Source: Prochlorococcus sp. AG-363-M17
Lineage (GTDB): Bacteria > Cyanobacteriota > Cyanobacteriia > PCC-6307 > Cyanobiaceae
DNA: 49,785 bases
Direction: 5' to 3'
Assembly: GCA_003278365.1 (NCBI GenBank)
Contig: QCFS01000010.1
Span: 1 to 49,785, forward strand
In this document: piece after piece, positions 11,103-20,092 of the stretch
Layout: every line of letters begins with the position of its first letter
How positions within the stretch are numbered: position 1 is the first letter of the stretch
Made by a program: the position numbers and the translations under genes
The notes under the pieces: model-generated
Databases searched by the model: none
Told to the model about the DNA's origin: nothing
What the model saw: the letters and a program-made list of their open reading frames with translations, nothing else

Positions 11103-12557
11103 TTACTTTAGAGTAAGATTATTTATGCGTTTATATCTATCTTCAAAACGAATAATATCATCTTCACCAAGATATGCACCACTTTGAATTTCAATTAGCT
11201 CCATAGACATTTTCCCTGGATTTGTTAAACGATGCTTGCATCCTAAAGGAATGAAAGTACTTTCATTTTCACCTAACAATTGTTTTTCTCCATCTCTCTC
11301 AACTAAGGCAGTTCCTTTTACAACAACCCAATGTTCGGCTCTGTGATGATGAAGTTGAAGAGAAAGACTTTCACCAGGCTTTACGACAATTCTTTTAACT
11401 TGCCAGCGGCTATCTTCAACAACATTGGTATAGAAGCCCCAAGGTCTATATATTTTTCTATGTGCTTTCCCTTCTCGACTTCTCGATTGCTCTAATTGCT
11501 TAACTATATTTTTAACGTCTTGTGATTGATTTCGGTTTGCGATTAGTACTGCATCATCTGTTTCTACAACAACAAGATTTTCAATTCCTAGTCCAACTAC
11601 AAGCCTATGTTCACTCCTTAGATAGCAATTTTGACTTTTTTCAGTAATAACTCGCCCTTGAAGCACATTGCCTTGAGAGTCTTTATCTTCGGTTTCCCAA
11701 AGAGCTCCCCAACTACCGACGTCGCTCCATCCAGCATCTAAGGGAACGACTGTACCGAGTTTGGTTTTTTCCATTACCGCAACATCAATAGCCATATTTG
11801 GACAATTTGCGAAGGACTCTCTCTCAAGACGCAAAAAATCCAAATCAGTCATTTCATTTTCTAGTGCCGCTCTACAAGAACTAACAATCTCAGGAGCCAA
11901 TCTTTCTAATTCGCTCAAGATTGCACTTGCTTTAAAAAGAAACATCCCACTATTCCATGTAAAGCGCTTCTCATTCAGAAATTTTTCTGCTGTTGCTTGA
12001 TTTGGTTTTTCTACAAATCGCACAATCGGCATTGCTTTTGATTCGAAATTGTCAAAGCTTTCTTGAGCTTCGATATATCCATAACCAGTTTCAGGAGCAG
12101 TAGGAATGATTCCAAAAGTGACTAATCTTCCCTCTTCTGCATAGATACGCCCAGTTTCTATTGATTGTCGAAACTGGTTTTCGTATTTAATTAGATGATC
12201 AGCCGATAGTACTAATAGAAGAGGGTCTTTCCCCCCTTCAGTGGCTTGTAGAGCCGCAACAGTAATTGCGGGTGCTGTATTCCTCCCAATTGGTTCTAGA
12301 AAAATGGTTTGGGGCGTCACGTTTATTTGACGCATTTGTTCCGCAACGATGAATCTGTGATCTTCGTGACAAATTAAAAGAGGATCTTCTATTGATTTCA
12401 GTCCTTTTAAACGCTTTTGAGTTTGTTGCAGCAAAGTATTTGTTTGGTTGCCTCCTAGAGCCCAAAATTGTTTTGGGTAGCTAGCTCTGGAAAGAGGCCA
12501 TAGCCTAGTTCCAGTGCCACCACAAAGGATTACAGGGACGAGAGGTCGTTTTGACAC
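11103..12557 (-). CDS. manC: Mannose-1-phosphate guanylyltransferase / mannose-6-phosphate isomerase
   Basis: A 484-residue type II bifunctional enzyme for GDP-mannose synthesis. The N-terminal nucleotidyltransferase shows CGGTGTRLWPLSR (residues 12-24) with the YPKQF signature, and VEKPNQ near 195. The C-terminal cupin (about 370-475) has PWGFY, KPGESLSLQLHHHRAEHW and the metal-binding histidines expected for phosphomannose isomerase. GDP-mannose feeds surface glycans. The start codon is GTG (12555-12557). The gene is convergent with glmS with no intergenic base. Confidence 0.93.
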   Translation of the reverse strand: MSKRPLVPVILCGGTGTRLWPLSRASYPKQFWALGGNQTNTLLQQTQKRLKGLKSIEDPLLICHEDHRFIVAEQMRQINVTPQTIFLEPIGRNTAPAITVAALQATEGGKDPLLLVLSADHLIKYENQFRQSIETGRIYAEEGRLVTFGIIPTAPETGYGYIEAQESFDNFESKAMPIVRFVEKPNQATAEKFLNEKRFTWNSGMFLFKASAILSELERLAPEIVSSCRAALENEMTDLDFLRLERESFANCPNMAIDVAVMEKTKLGTVVPLDAGWSDVGSWGALWETEDKDSQGNVLQGRVITEKSQNCYLRSEHRLVVGLGIENLVVVETDDAVLIANRNQSQDVKNIVKQLEQSRSREGKAHRKIYRPWGFYTNVVEDSRWQVKRIVVKPGESLSLQLHHHRAEHWVVVKGTALVERDGEKQLLGENESTFIPLGCKHRLTNPGKMSMELIEIQSGAYLGEDDIIRFEDRYKRINNLTLK

Positions 12558-12613
12558 GTCTGTTTGCTTTAGTCTCTTAAGAATCGCGCAAATAACTTCG
12601 ATTTGTCGAATTT

Positions 12614-13144
12614 TTAGATATCTAGTAAGCCTGGAGGCGGTGTTATATGAATCCAGCCTTCTTCTATAGCTACTACAGGTACGATTTCTGTAACGAAGGG
12701 AATTAAGACTTTTTTGCCTTCTAATAGTTCAATTTCTAATAGGTCATTACCTGCAGTTTGAAGTCCTATCACTTTCCCGATTGAGGGACTTTTGGGGTCA
12801 AGTTTCACTTTTAGATTTAATAAGTCTAAAAAGTGAAACTCATTCTTTCCAAGCTTAGGTCTAAAGACTGAAGGAACCAGAAGCTCTTTCCCAATTAGGC
12901 TTTGGGCACTATCTCTATCATTAATTCCAGCAATTTTTATTATATAGATTGATTTTCCTGGCAGTTGGCGCCCAGCTAATAATTTAATTTCTCTAGGTTG
13001 CTCTGCATTGCTTTGAAGCCATCTAATGCCAGGCTTGGTAAAACGTTCTGGAAAATCAGTGCTTGGATTGACTCGTAGCTCACCTCGTAAACCTTGTGCA
13101 GCAACTAAAGTTCCAATTTTCAACCACTCAGCTGATTTTTTCAT
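12614..13144 (-). CDS. rimM: 16S rRNA processing protein RimM
   Basis: A 176-residue ribosome maturation factor that binds S19 and helps assemble the 30S head. The N-terminal beta-barrel has the hallmark IGTLVAAQGLRGELRV (residues 11-26), and the C-terminal PRC-barrel domain contains GKVIGLQTAGNDLLEI and the IPFV...V segment. Length is normal. It is divergent from ndhS (54-base gap) and lies 56 bases upstream of manC on the same strand. Confidence 0.95.
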   Translation of the reverse strand: MKKSAEWLKIGTLVAAQGLRGELRVNPSTDFPERFTKPGIRWLQSNAEQPREIKLLAGRQLPGKSIYIIKIAGINDRDSAQSLIGKELLVPSVFRPKLGKNEFHFLDLLNLKVKLDPKSPSIGKVIGLQTAGNDLLEIELLEGKKVLIPFVTEIVPVVAIEEGWIHITPPPGLLDI

Positions 13145-13198
13145 CTTTTTTAAATGGTTGGATGGATAATGGTTTGGTTAGCCAATTAGGTTCGATTC

Positions 13199-13384
13199 AT
13201 GCCTAAGACTTCTTCCCCTATTTTGCCTGGTTCTACAGTTCTTGTTAGAGATTCTTGTTCTATTTACAATGGGTATAGAGGCTTTGTTCAAAGAATTAGT
13301 GATGGTAAGGCTGCAGTTTTATTTGAAGGTGGTAATTGGGATAAGCTAATTACACTACCTTTGGAAGTTCTCGAGGTTAATTGA
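13199..13384 (+). CDS. ndhS: NAD(P)H dehydrogenase-like complex subunit NdhS
   Basis: A 61-residue SH3-like protein. It carries the cyanobacterial NdhS core: LPGSTVLVRD, then GFVQRISDGKAAVLFEGGNWDKLITL near residues 27-52. NdhS sits on the peripheral arm of NDH-1 and forms part of the ferredoxin docking site for cyclic electron flow around PSI. The ATG at 13199 is the only reasonable start. It stands alone on the plus strand between rimM and rnc. Confidence 0.9.
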   Translation: MPKTSSPILPGSTVLVRDSCSIYNGYRGFVQRISDGKAAVLFEGGNWDKLITLPLEVLEVN

Positions 13385-13455
13385 TGATTGATTCAATTTC
13401 CTAGAATTAATAAACAGCGTATTCTTTTTATTGAAATCTTTCTAGACACACTTTC

Positions 13456-14199
13456 TTATTTGAGCTTACCTAACGCTTCTCTTGCAGCTTCTTGTTCTGA
13501 TTCGCGTCTTGACTTGCCCCATCCTTGGCCTAGAAAACTATCATTAATGTAAACTTTGCAGAAGAATCTCTTGGTACTCCCATGGTCTAAGTTTCTTTCT
13601 TCACTTTGATAGTCAGGAATCCCCAACTTCTCGCCTTGACACCACTCCTGGAGTGCAGATTTGCTATTGAAATAATCTGGATTTTCTAAAAATAATTGAC
13701 TCTCTTTTACCCAAAAGGGACGTAACCAATCATGTATAGGTTCCAGATTATTCCAATATTGATAGATTGCTCCGATTAAAGCTTCTATAGTCTCACCATT
13801 TATGGTGTCTTTCGCTAAAGAATCACCAGCTGCCATTGATCCAATTATTAGGAATTCTTCTATTTTGATCTCTTTACCGACTTTAGATAACCAGCGATCA
13901 CTGACAAGATGAGCTCTTAGTAATGATCTTTCACCAACTTGCATGGCTGGGAAATTTTGCTCTATAAATTCTGACGCAACTAATCGGAGTACAGCATCTC
14001 CTAGGAATTCCAGCTTTTCATAATTTCTCTTTTGATTAGCTGATGAGTGAGTCAATGCTTCATCAATTAGATCAATTTTTCTTGAGCCAAATGCTTGGCT
14101 TTTAGTACTTGGAGGTTGGTCAATATTCAATTGGCGCATTAGGCGTTTCAACTTTTCTTTACGTTGATAGTTCGCGTTGCCTTTATTTAAGTCATTCAT
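13456..14199 (-). CDS. rnc: Ribonuclease III
   Basis: A 247-residue double-strand-specific endoribonuclease that processes rRNA precursors and structured mRNAs. The nuclease signature YEKLEFLGDAVLRLVASEF lies near residue 60, with the acidic metal ligands in ELFLGD-type context and NGETIEALIGAIY near 125. The C-terminal double-stranded RNA-binding domain (about 175-245) starts SKSALQEWCQ and ends SEQEAAREALGKL. It is adjacent to and codirectional with rnpB, so two RNA-processing genes sit together. Confidence 0.96.
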   Translation of the reverse strand: MNDLNKGNANYQRKEKLKRLMRQLNIDQPPSTKSQAFGSRKIDLIDEALTHSSANQKRNYEKLEFLGDAVLRLVASEFIEQNFPAMQVGERSLLRAHLVSDRWLSKVGKEIKIEEFLIIGSMAAGDSLAKDTINGETIEALIGAIYQYWNNLEPIHDWLRPFWVKESQLFLENPDYFNSKSALQEWCQGEKLGIPDYQSEERNLDHGSTKRFFCKVYINDSFLGQGWGKSRRESEQEAAREALGKLK

Positions 14200-14279
14200 A
14201 ATCTCTACTAAAGAGTTATTAGGTTAATAAAAATTAAGTCAAAAATTGCTTGTGTTTTTTGATTTTGCCTGAATTAGGT

Positions 14280-14663
14280 GAAAGCAGGTCATAAGCCGGG
14301 TTCTGTTCACCACTCTAAAAGTGGTGGGCGATCATCTATCTAGGACGGCCGTTGCCGGCAATCTCAAGCGGCTCAGTTCACGGAACGAGGGAGATGGCCA
14401 GCCTGCGTCCCTTAGCCTTGCTCCTAGCCGGGGTTTACCGAGCCAGCACCTCTCGATGCTGCTGGTGCGCTCTTACCGCACCTTTGCACCCTTGCCTGTG
14501 CCATTTTGGCCATTGGCGGTGTTTTTCTGTGGCACTCTCCTCACGGTCACCCGCACTGGGCGTTACCCAGCAAGCCTGGCCATCGGGGAGCCCGGACTTT
14601 CCTCAATTGAAGATAGCTGTTAAGAAACAGCTATCTTCAATCGCGATCACCTCTCCTGCTTTC
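14280..14663 (-). ncRNA. rnpB: RNase P RNA (type A)
   Basis: Read on the minus strand, the RNA begins GAAAGCAGG (14663-14655) and ends CCTGCTTTC (14288-14280), a perfect nine-pair P1 helix. Universally conserved blocks are visible: GAGGAAAGTCCGGGCTCC, GTAACGCCCAGTG, the GGTAAACCCCGG region, and the 3' ACAGAACCCGGCTTATG. It is the catalytic RNA that matures tRNA 5' ends. The P3 arm is a perfect 15-bp helix with a five-base loop (14605-14640 region). A minus-strand promoter at 14671-14699 is well placed for a start at 14663. Confidence 0.98.
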
Positions 14664-14670
14664 AGAGTCC

Positions 14671-14699
14671 ATAATGCCTTTGGAGGTAACTTCTATCAA
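14671..14699 (-). promoter_or_regulatory. Predicted sigma70-type promoter of rnpB
   Basis: On the minus strand TTGATA (14699-14694) and CATTAT (14676-14671) are separated by exactly 17 bases, and the first base of the RNA at 14663 lies seven bases past the -10 box. On the plus strand the same bases read CATAAT (14670-14675), a plausible -10 for the tRNA-Arg that starts at 14701. Confidence 0.6.
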
Positions 14700-14700
14700 T

Positions 14701-14774
<74 letters not shown>

Positions 14775-14872
14775 TCATTATCTTTTTTTTGGTTGGAGTG
14801 GCCGGTACTAAATCTGGGGGGGCTTTGCAATTCTGATACTGCCGCTAGCGTTAGATAAGTGAATCAGTCTCA

Positions 14873-15202
14873 ATGACACAGCTTCACGATTTACGTCTTC
14901 GACTCCTCGTTCAGCAGGAAAGCGAGAACATCGCGAATTCACAACCGACTGATTTAGATCTTTCGGTCGTTCAGGCACGCTGTCTTTGTTGGCTAGCCCT
15001 CTTGGCTGAAGCTCATGAAGATCAAGCAACTGATGCAGAGCGCCGAGGTGATACAGAACAGGCCATGGGATGGTTTGCTGACTCCATGCGATTACGAGAT
15101 GTCATTCAAGTTGTAACTACCATTGAAATTCCTCTTCCTGACTGCTTAGAAGCCGAAGGTGAGGAGGAGAGTTCTTCAGGAGATAGTCCTATGGCGGCCT
15201 AG
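14873..15202 (+). CDS. Conserved hypothetical protein, acidic tail
   Basis: A 109-residue soluble protein of unknown function. It is mostly helical, with a WLALLAEAHEDQATDAERRGDTEQA helical segment in two parts near residues 39-64 that reads like a single TPR-type hairpin, and an acidic Ser/Glu-rich C terminus. No known catalytic motif is visible. The neighbour 43 bases downstream on the same strand is also of unknown function, so the two may be expressed together. I believe it is a picocyanobacterial family but cannot confirm this here. Confidence 0.7.
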   Translation: MTQLHDLRLRLLVQQESENIANSQPTDLDLSVVQARCLCWLALLAEAHEDQATDAERRGDTEQAMGWFADSMRLRDVIQVVTTIEIPLPDCLEAEGEEESSSGDSPMAA

Positions 15203-15244
15203 TAGATGGCATGATGGGTTCATAGCTGTATAGGTACCAACCCC

Positions 15245-15715
15245 GTGCCTGAAGAGCCCTGTCAATGCCCAGACTGTCAAAGGTTTTATAAGGAACACGA
15301 TCGCTTGATTCGTGAGTTTCCTACTTTGCGACAGCAACAAGAGCTTAGTTGGGCTGCTTTGCAATCATTTAGAACTTTGGCTGGACGAGTGCTGGAGGAT
15401 ATTCAGAAGCAACAAGCAGCTTTGAAGTTGAACACTGATGAGACGCAAGATAAAGATGGTGTTGTTGCTTCTGGTTCAGTAGAAGAACAGGCAGATACTT
15501 TGCATCAAGCATTATCTGATTTAGAAAACATTAATGCTCATCTTTTTTCAATAGAAGTGTTGATGGAGAGAATTTTTGATGTACGAGTCCCAGATGAGGT
15601 TGAACAGAAGTTTCGTGAATTGGCTGGTGAATTAGCTCCTGACCCACTGAATGTTGATCGTTTACGTTTAAACAGACTTTTACACCAGACACCTGATCTT
15701 CCTGATCGCAATTAA
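15245..15715 (+). CDS. Conserved hypothetical protein with CxCxxC motif and coiled coil
   Basis: A 156-residue protein beginning PCQCPDCQRFYKEH, three closely spaced cysteines (residues 6, 8 and 11) that could bind metal. Residues about 20-115 are predicted helical with coiled-coil character (LRQQQELSWAALQSF; LHQALSDLENINAHL). Function unknown. The start ATG/GTG region: the frame begins at 15245, using GTG. It is convergent with glgP and separated by 28 bases, which contain only a weak AT-rich inverted repeat (15721-15740). Confidence 0.75.
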   Translation: MPEEPCQCPDCQRFYKEHDRLIREFPTLRQQQELSWAALQSFRTLAGRVLEDIQKQQAALKLNTDETQDKDGVVASGSVEEQADTLHQALSDLENINAHLFSIEVLMERIFDVRVPDEVEQKFRELAGELAPDPLNVDRLRLNRLLHQTPDLPDRN

Positions 15716-15743
15716 TAGCTATTCAACCAATATATTGAATCAA

Positions 15744-18266
15744 CTAATTCACATCACAAGTAATTTCAACAGGTAAAGGATTTACTTGCCAAATATTTTC
15801 GCAGTATTCACGTATTGATCTATCGGAAGAGAAGAAGCCTGATCTTGCAGTGTTTAGAAGTGCCATTCGATTCCATTTCTCTCTATCTATCCAAGCTCTA
15901 CTTACGTTGTCTTGTGCTCGTAAATAATCTGCAAAATCTGCCATTACGAAAAATGGATCTTCTCCAGTCAGATTATTAAGAATAGGACGAAATAGATCAA
16001 CATCTCCATTGCTAAAATGACCTAGTTCAACGAGGCGAATTGCTTCTGAGAGTTCTTGTGATGCATTTATAAATTCTTTTGGATTGTAACCATTTTTTCG
16101 TAACTCCATGATTTCGGATTCGGTTTTACCAAATAGAAAGAAGTTCTCTGCTCCTACTAACTCCCTGATTTCCACATTTGCACCATCGAGTGTTCCAATT
16201 GTTAGAGCACCATTCATTGCAAACTTCATATTTCCTGTCCCAGATGCTTCTTTTCCTGCTGTAGAAATTTGTTCTGATAAGTCGCTTGCAGGATAAACTT
16301 GCTCCCCTAATTTGACGTTATAGTCTGGCAAAAATATGACTCTTAGCAGACCATCCATGTCCGGATCTGCGTTAATTGTCTCTGCGATTCCATTAATAAA
16401 CCGTATGATTAATTTAGCCATGTAATATCCAGGAGCTGCCTTTCCTCCAAAAATGATTGTTCTAGGAGGCATTCCTTGTGATTTACCATTCTTAATTCGT
16501 AAATATTGTGTGATAATTTGCAGTGCATTTAAATGCTGTCTTTTGTATTGATGTATGCGCTTTACTTGAACATCAAACATGCTTGAAGGATCAACCAATA
16601 CACCTGTTTGGCGATGGATATAGCCAGCTAATTTTCGCTTTGCTAAAAGTTTTGTAGCTCCAAATTCCTCTAAAAAGCTCGAGTCTGACTCTTTGCTTTC
16701 TAGATTTTTTAGTAACTCCATATTGGTAATCCATTCAGGTCCTACTTCTTTGTCAAGAAGTGCAGAAAGCTCCGGATTTGCAAGAGCTACCCATCGTCTA
16801 GGGGTAACTCCATTGGTCACATTCGTAAACTTTTTGGGCCATAAAGCCGCGAATTCAGGTAAGAGTTGTCTTTTGATTAGGTTTGAGTGAAGAGCTGCTA
16901 CACCGTTTACATTTTTCGCTCCGATTGTGGCTAGATGAGCCATTCGAATTGCTTTCCCTCCTTCTTCGTCAATAATCGAAAGTTTTCTTACGATTGATTC
17001 GTTTCCTGGATGACGAAGGCGAACATGTTGAAGAAATCTACGGTTGATTTCATAGATCAATTCTAAATGTCTTGGAAGAAGACTTTTAAATAGATTTAGA
17101 TCCCATTTTTCTAGTGCTTCAGGTAGAAGAGTGTGATTGGTATAGGAGACGGACTTTGAAGTTATTTCCCATGCTGTTCCCCAGTCGAAGTGGTGAAGAT
17201 CTATGAGAAGCCTCATTAGCTCAGCAACAGCTATAGCTGGATGAGTGTCATTGAGTTGAACGGTCCAATGGTTTGCAAAATCTTCTATTGGGATGCCTCT
17301 TTTTTCAAGGCTTCTGAGCATGTCCTGAAGTGAGCAGCTAACGAAGAAATGTTGCTGTTTAAGTCTTAGTCTTCGTCCCTCATCGGTTCCATCATTTGGA
17401 TAAAGCACTTTTGAAAGAGTTTCAGATCCAACTTTTTCTTCTACAGCGCCGTAGTAATCACCAATATTAAAGGCATAGAAATCAAAGCTTTCTGTCGCAT
17501 CTGCTCTCCATAGTCTTAATCGATTACAGCTATTTACTCGATATCCAAGCATTGGAACATCATGTGGAACTCCAATTGCATGTTCGGCAGGGATCCAGCG
17601 TGAGCGATAGTTCCCTTTTTCGTCTCTGTAACTCTCTGTATGCCCTCCAAATCCAACAAAACATGTTTCATCTGGTTGAGGGAGTTCCCATGGCCAACCA
17701 CCTTTAAGCCATTTATCTGTTACCTCAACTTGCCAACCGTCACGGATTATTTGGTTGAAGATACCGAATTCATATCTAATTCCATAGCCAATGGCAGGAA
17801 CTTGGAGTGTAGCTAGTGATTCCATATAGCAGGCAGCCAGTCGACCCAGTCCGCCGTTACCCAGTCCAGGTTCTTCTTCTACTTCTAAAATGTGATTAAG
17901 GGATTCAATCCCAAAACGACGAAGTGCTTCTTCTGCTTCTTGTTGAATACCTAGATTTAAAAGGTTGTTATTAAGCTGCGGACCAATAAGGAATTCAGCT
18001 GAGAGATAAGAGACTGTTTTTTGTGGTCTAGCTCGTATTGCTTCAAGGCTTGCGAGATATCTTGTCATGAGTCGATCTCGTACTGCATAGCTCAATGCCA
18101 TATACAGGTCATGAAGACTTGCAGTTGGAGCTAGTTTGCCAAGGGTAAAAAATAAATGCTCCGTCATTCCATCGAAGACAGCATCAGCATTGATTCCTGC
18201 TCTTTCAGGATCGTCATAACAACCTGGGGTTGGCAGACGAAGATCTAGTGGTTGAGAACTGCTCAT
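15744..18266 (-). CDS. glgP: Glycogen phosphorylase
   Basis: An 840-residue pyridoxal-phosphate enzyme that releases glucose 1-phosphate from glycogen, the main night-time carbon store. The PLP-lysine signature EASGTGNMKFAMNGAL is clear near residue 665, and GNGGLGRLAACYMESLA near 130 and NDTHPAIAVAELMR near 340 are diagnostic. Length is as expected. It is transcribed alone on the minus strand, divergent from the antiporter across 317 bases. Confidence 0.98.
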   Translation of the reverse strand: MSSSQPLDLRLPTPGCYDDPERAGINADAVFDGMTEHLFFTLGKLAPTASLHDLYMALSYAVRDRLMTRYLASLEAIRARPQKTVSYLSAEFLIGPQLNNNLLNLGIQQEAEEALRRFGIESLNHILEVEEEPGLGNGGLGRLAACYMESLATLQVPAIGYGIRYEFGIFNQIIRDGWQVEVTDKWLKGGWPWELPQPDETCFVGFGGHTESYRDEKGNYRSRWIPAEHAIGVPHDVPMLGYRVNSCNRLRLWRADATESFDFYAFNIGDYYGAVEEKVGSETLSKVLYPNDGTDEGRRLRLKQQHFFVSCSLQDMLRSLEKRGIPIEDFANHWTVQLNDTHPAIAVAELMRLLIDLHHFDWGTAWEITSKSVSYTNHTLLPEALEKWDLNLFKSLLPRHLELIYEINRRFLQHVRLRHPGNESIVRKLSIIDEEGGKAIRMAHLATIGAKNVNGVAALHSNLIKRQLLPEFAALWPKKFTNVTNGVTPRRWVALANPELSALLDKEVGPEWITNMELLKNLESKESDSSFLEEFGATKLLAKRKLAGYIHRQTGVLVDPSSMFDVQVKRIHQYKRQHLNALQIITQYLRIKNGKSQGMPPRTIIFGGKAAPGYYMAKLIIRFINGIAETINADPDMDGLLRVIFLPDYNVKLGEQVYPASDLSEQISTAGKEASGTGNMKFAMNGALTIGTLDGANVEIRELVGAENFFLFGKTESEIMELRKNGYNPKEFINASQELSEAIRLVELGHFSNGDVDLFRPILNNLTGEDPFFVMADFADYLRAQDNVSRAWIDREKWNRMALLNTARSGFFSSDRSIREYCENIWQVNPLPVEITCDVN

Positions 18267-18583
18267 GAAAATTTTGGAGAGTTTGCTTGGCGCCTTTAGC
18301 TTTTTGCTTAAAAGATTTTGTTTGACTCCACTTTGATCAGACCTTGTTTCTCAAGAGCTAATAGGGATTCAGTTGACGCATCCTTTGCAAGGACTAGTTT
18401 TTTACTTGCATAACGAGAAACGAATCAAGTATTTCGATAGACGCTAGCCAGCCCTGAAAGATTCGAGAGCCCTTAATTTCAGATCAACACCTTAGGGATC
18501 TTGATACCAAAAAATTCCTTTCGCCATTATTGAGCCACTCGGTCAACTATGTTTTCTCAATAAGTCTTTAAAACATCGTTCTA
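18267..18583. other. Intergenic region between glgP and the antiporter
   Basis: This 317-base divergent gap must hold both promoters. An open minus-strand frame at 18308-18424 encodes 38 residues of protein-like composition (includes LLALEKQGLIKVES) but has no usable start codon, so it may be a gene remnant. An 8-bp inverted repeat, TTATTGAG 18527-18534 with CTCAATAA 18556-18563, ends 20 bases before the antiporter ATG and could affect its translation. No RNA gene was recognised. Confidence 0.5.
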
Positions 18584-19957
18584 ATGGTTTTGCCTTCGAT
18601 GCTTTCAGTGCTGAGCACCCATGACGTTGAGGTGGCTGAAACACTCATAGGAGTGATTAATTTCTTGCTCATTTTTGTCGCCGCAAGGACTTTCGCGGAG
18701 ATTTTGGTCAGATTGAGTTTGCCCACCATTGTTGGGGAATTATTAGCAGGTGTAGTTATAGGTGCATCTGGCTTTCATCTGTTGATGCCTCCTTCAACGA
18801 GTGCAAATTTAAACGAAGGCTTCGTAAATATGATCAGTTACGTCGCTTCGGTTCCTCCCGCAGCTGTACCAGATCTTTATTTTGAAGCATTTCCTTCTTT
18901 GCAAGCAGTGGCAACGCTTGGCTTATATGCACTTCTCTTTCTTACAGGTTTAGAAAGTGAGCTAGAAGAGTTGGTTGCGGTTGGTGCTCAGGCGTTCACA
19001 GTTGCGATGGCGGGTGTGATTTTGCCTTTTGCTTTTGGAACATTAGGTCTGATGTTTCTTTTTCAGGTGGCTTTGATTCCAGCAGTGTTTGCAGGGGCGT
19101 CTATGACGGCTACAAGTATTGGTATTACAGCCAGTGTTTTTGGCGAACTTGGTTACCTTAAAACTCGTGAAGGACAGATTGTTATTGGTGCTGCTGTTTT
19201 AGATGACATTTTGGGAATTGTGATTCTTGCTGTAGTGGTGGCTTTAGCAACAGGCGGTTCATTAGAAATAGCTCCGATCCTCAAACTTGTTCTAGCTGCT
19301 ACAGCCTTTGTAGTAGGAGCAATTGTGCTGAGTAGAACTGCAGCTCCAGCATTTGATTGGCTCTTAGAAAGATTGAAGGCTCCTGGAGCAGTTGTCGTTG
19401 CTTCCTTTGTGATATTGGTTTTAAGTTGCTTTGTTGCTACAGCGATTGGCTTGGAAGCTGCTTTGGGGGCTTTTGCGGCTGGCTTGATTCTTAGTAGTTC
19501 AAAAAACAACCATGCAATTCAGCAGTCGGTGCTTCCACTTGTCTCTCTTTTTGCAACGATTTTCTTTGTTTTAGTTGGCGCGGGAATGGACCTTTCTGTG
19601 ATCAACCCTCTTGATCCTGCTAGTCGCGGTGCACTAGTCGTAGCTGGATTTATGTTGATAGTTGCAATTGTCGGCAAAATCGCAGCAGGTTGGTCGTTTT
19701 TGATTGATAAACCTACGGATCGATTAGTTGTCGGATTGGGGATGATGCCAAGAGGTGAGGTTGGACTCATCTTCCTTGGACTTGGGACTAGTGCAGGGTT
19801 GCTTACACCTTCATTAGAGGCAGCAGTTCTCTTGATGGTTATAGGTACAACTTTTCTTGCGCCAGTTTTATTGAGGATCGTGCTTAAAGATAAAACTCCT
19901 GGAGGCGGAAACGCTATTTCAGATGATGTGGCAGCAAACCCTGTAGGACTTATTTAG
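18584..19957 (+). CDS. Cation/proton antiporter, CPA2 (NapA/KefB-like)
   Basis: A 457-residue integral membrane protein with about 12-13 hydrophobic helices across its length. The ion-binding pair Asp-Asp appears in GAAVLDDILGIVIL near residue 205, preceded by the unwound-helix signature ASMTATSIGI near 170; the double Asp points to an electrogenic Na+/H+ exchanger of the NapA type. No C-terminal TrkA-N or UspA domain is present, so it is the membrane domain only. It probably serves sodium and pH homeostasis in seawater. The exact ion is not shown by sequence. Confidence 0.88.
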   Translation: MVLPSMLSVLSTHDVEVAETLIGVINFLLIFVAARTFAEILVRLSLPTIVGELLAGVVIGASGFHLLMPPSTSANLNEGFVNMISYVASVPPAAVPDLYFEAFPSLQAVATLGLYALLFLTGLESELEELVAVGAQAFTVAMAGVILPFAFGTLGLMFLFQVALIPAVFAGASMTATSIGITASVFGELGYLKTREGQIVIGAAVLDDILGIVILAVVVALATGGSLEIAPILKLVLAATAFVVGAIVLSRTAAPAFDWLLERLKAPGAVVVASFVILVLSCFVATAIGLEAALGAFAAGLILSSSKNNHAIQQSVLPLVSLFATIFFVLVGAGMDLSVINPLDPASRGALVVAGFMLIVAIVGKIAAGWSFLIDKPTDRLVVGLGMMPRGEVGLIFLGLGTSAGLLTPSLEAAVLLMVIGTTFLAPVLLRIVLKDKTPGGGNAISDDVAANPVGLI

Positions 19958-20092
19958 GAGTTATTTAGAGCTCTCTAGCTATGGATATTGTTCTTGATTT
20001 GACTAGCTAAGCAGTTAATGGGTTAAATATTTGGACTGTCCAGATTGAATTGGGTAATTTTTTATTCCTTTTTCAGTTGATTTAAGTTTTTG

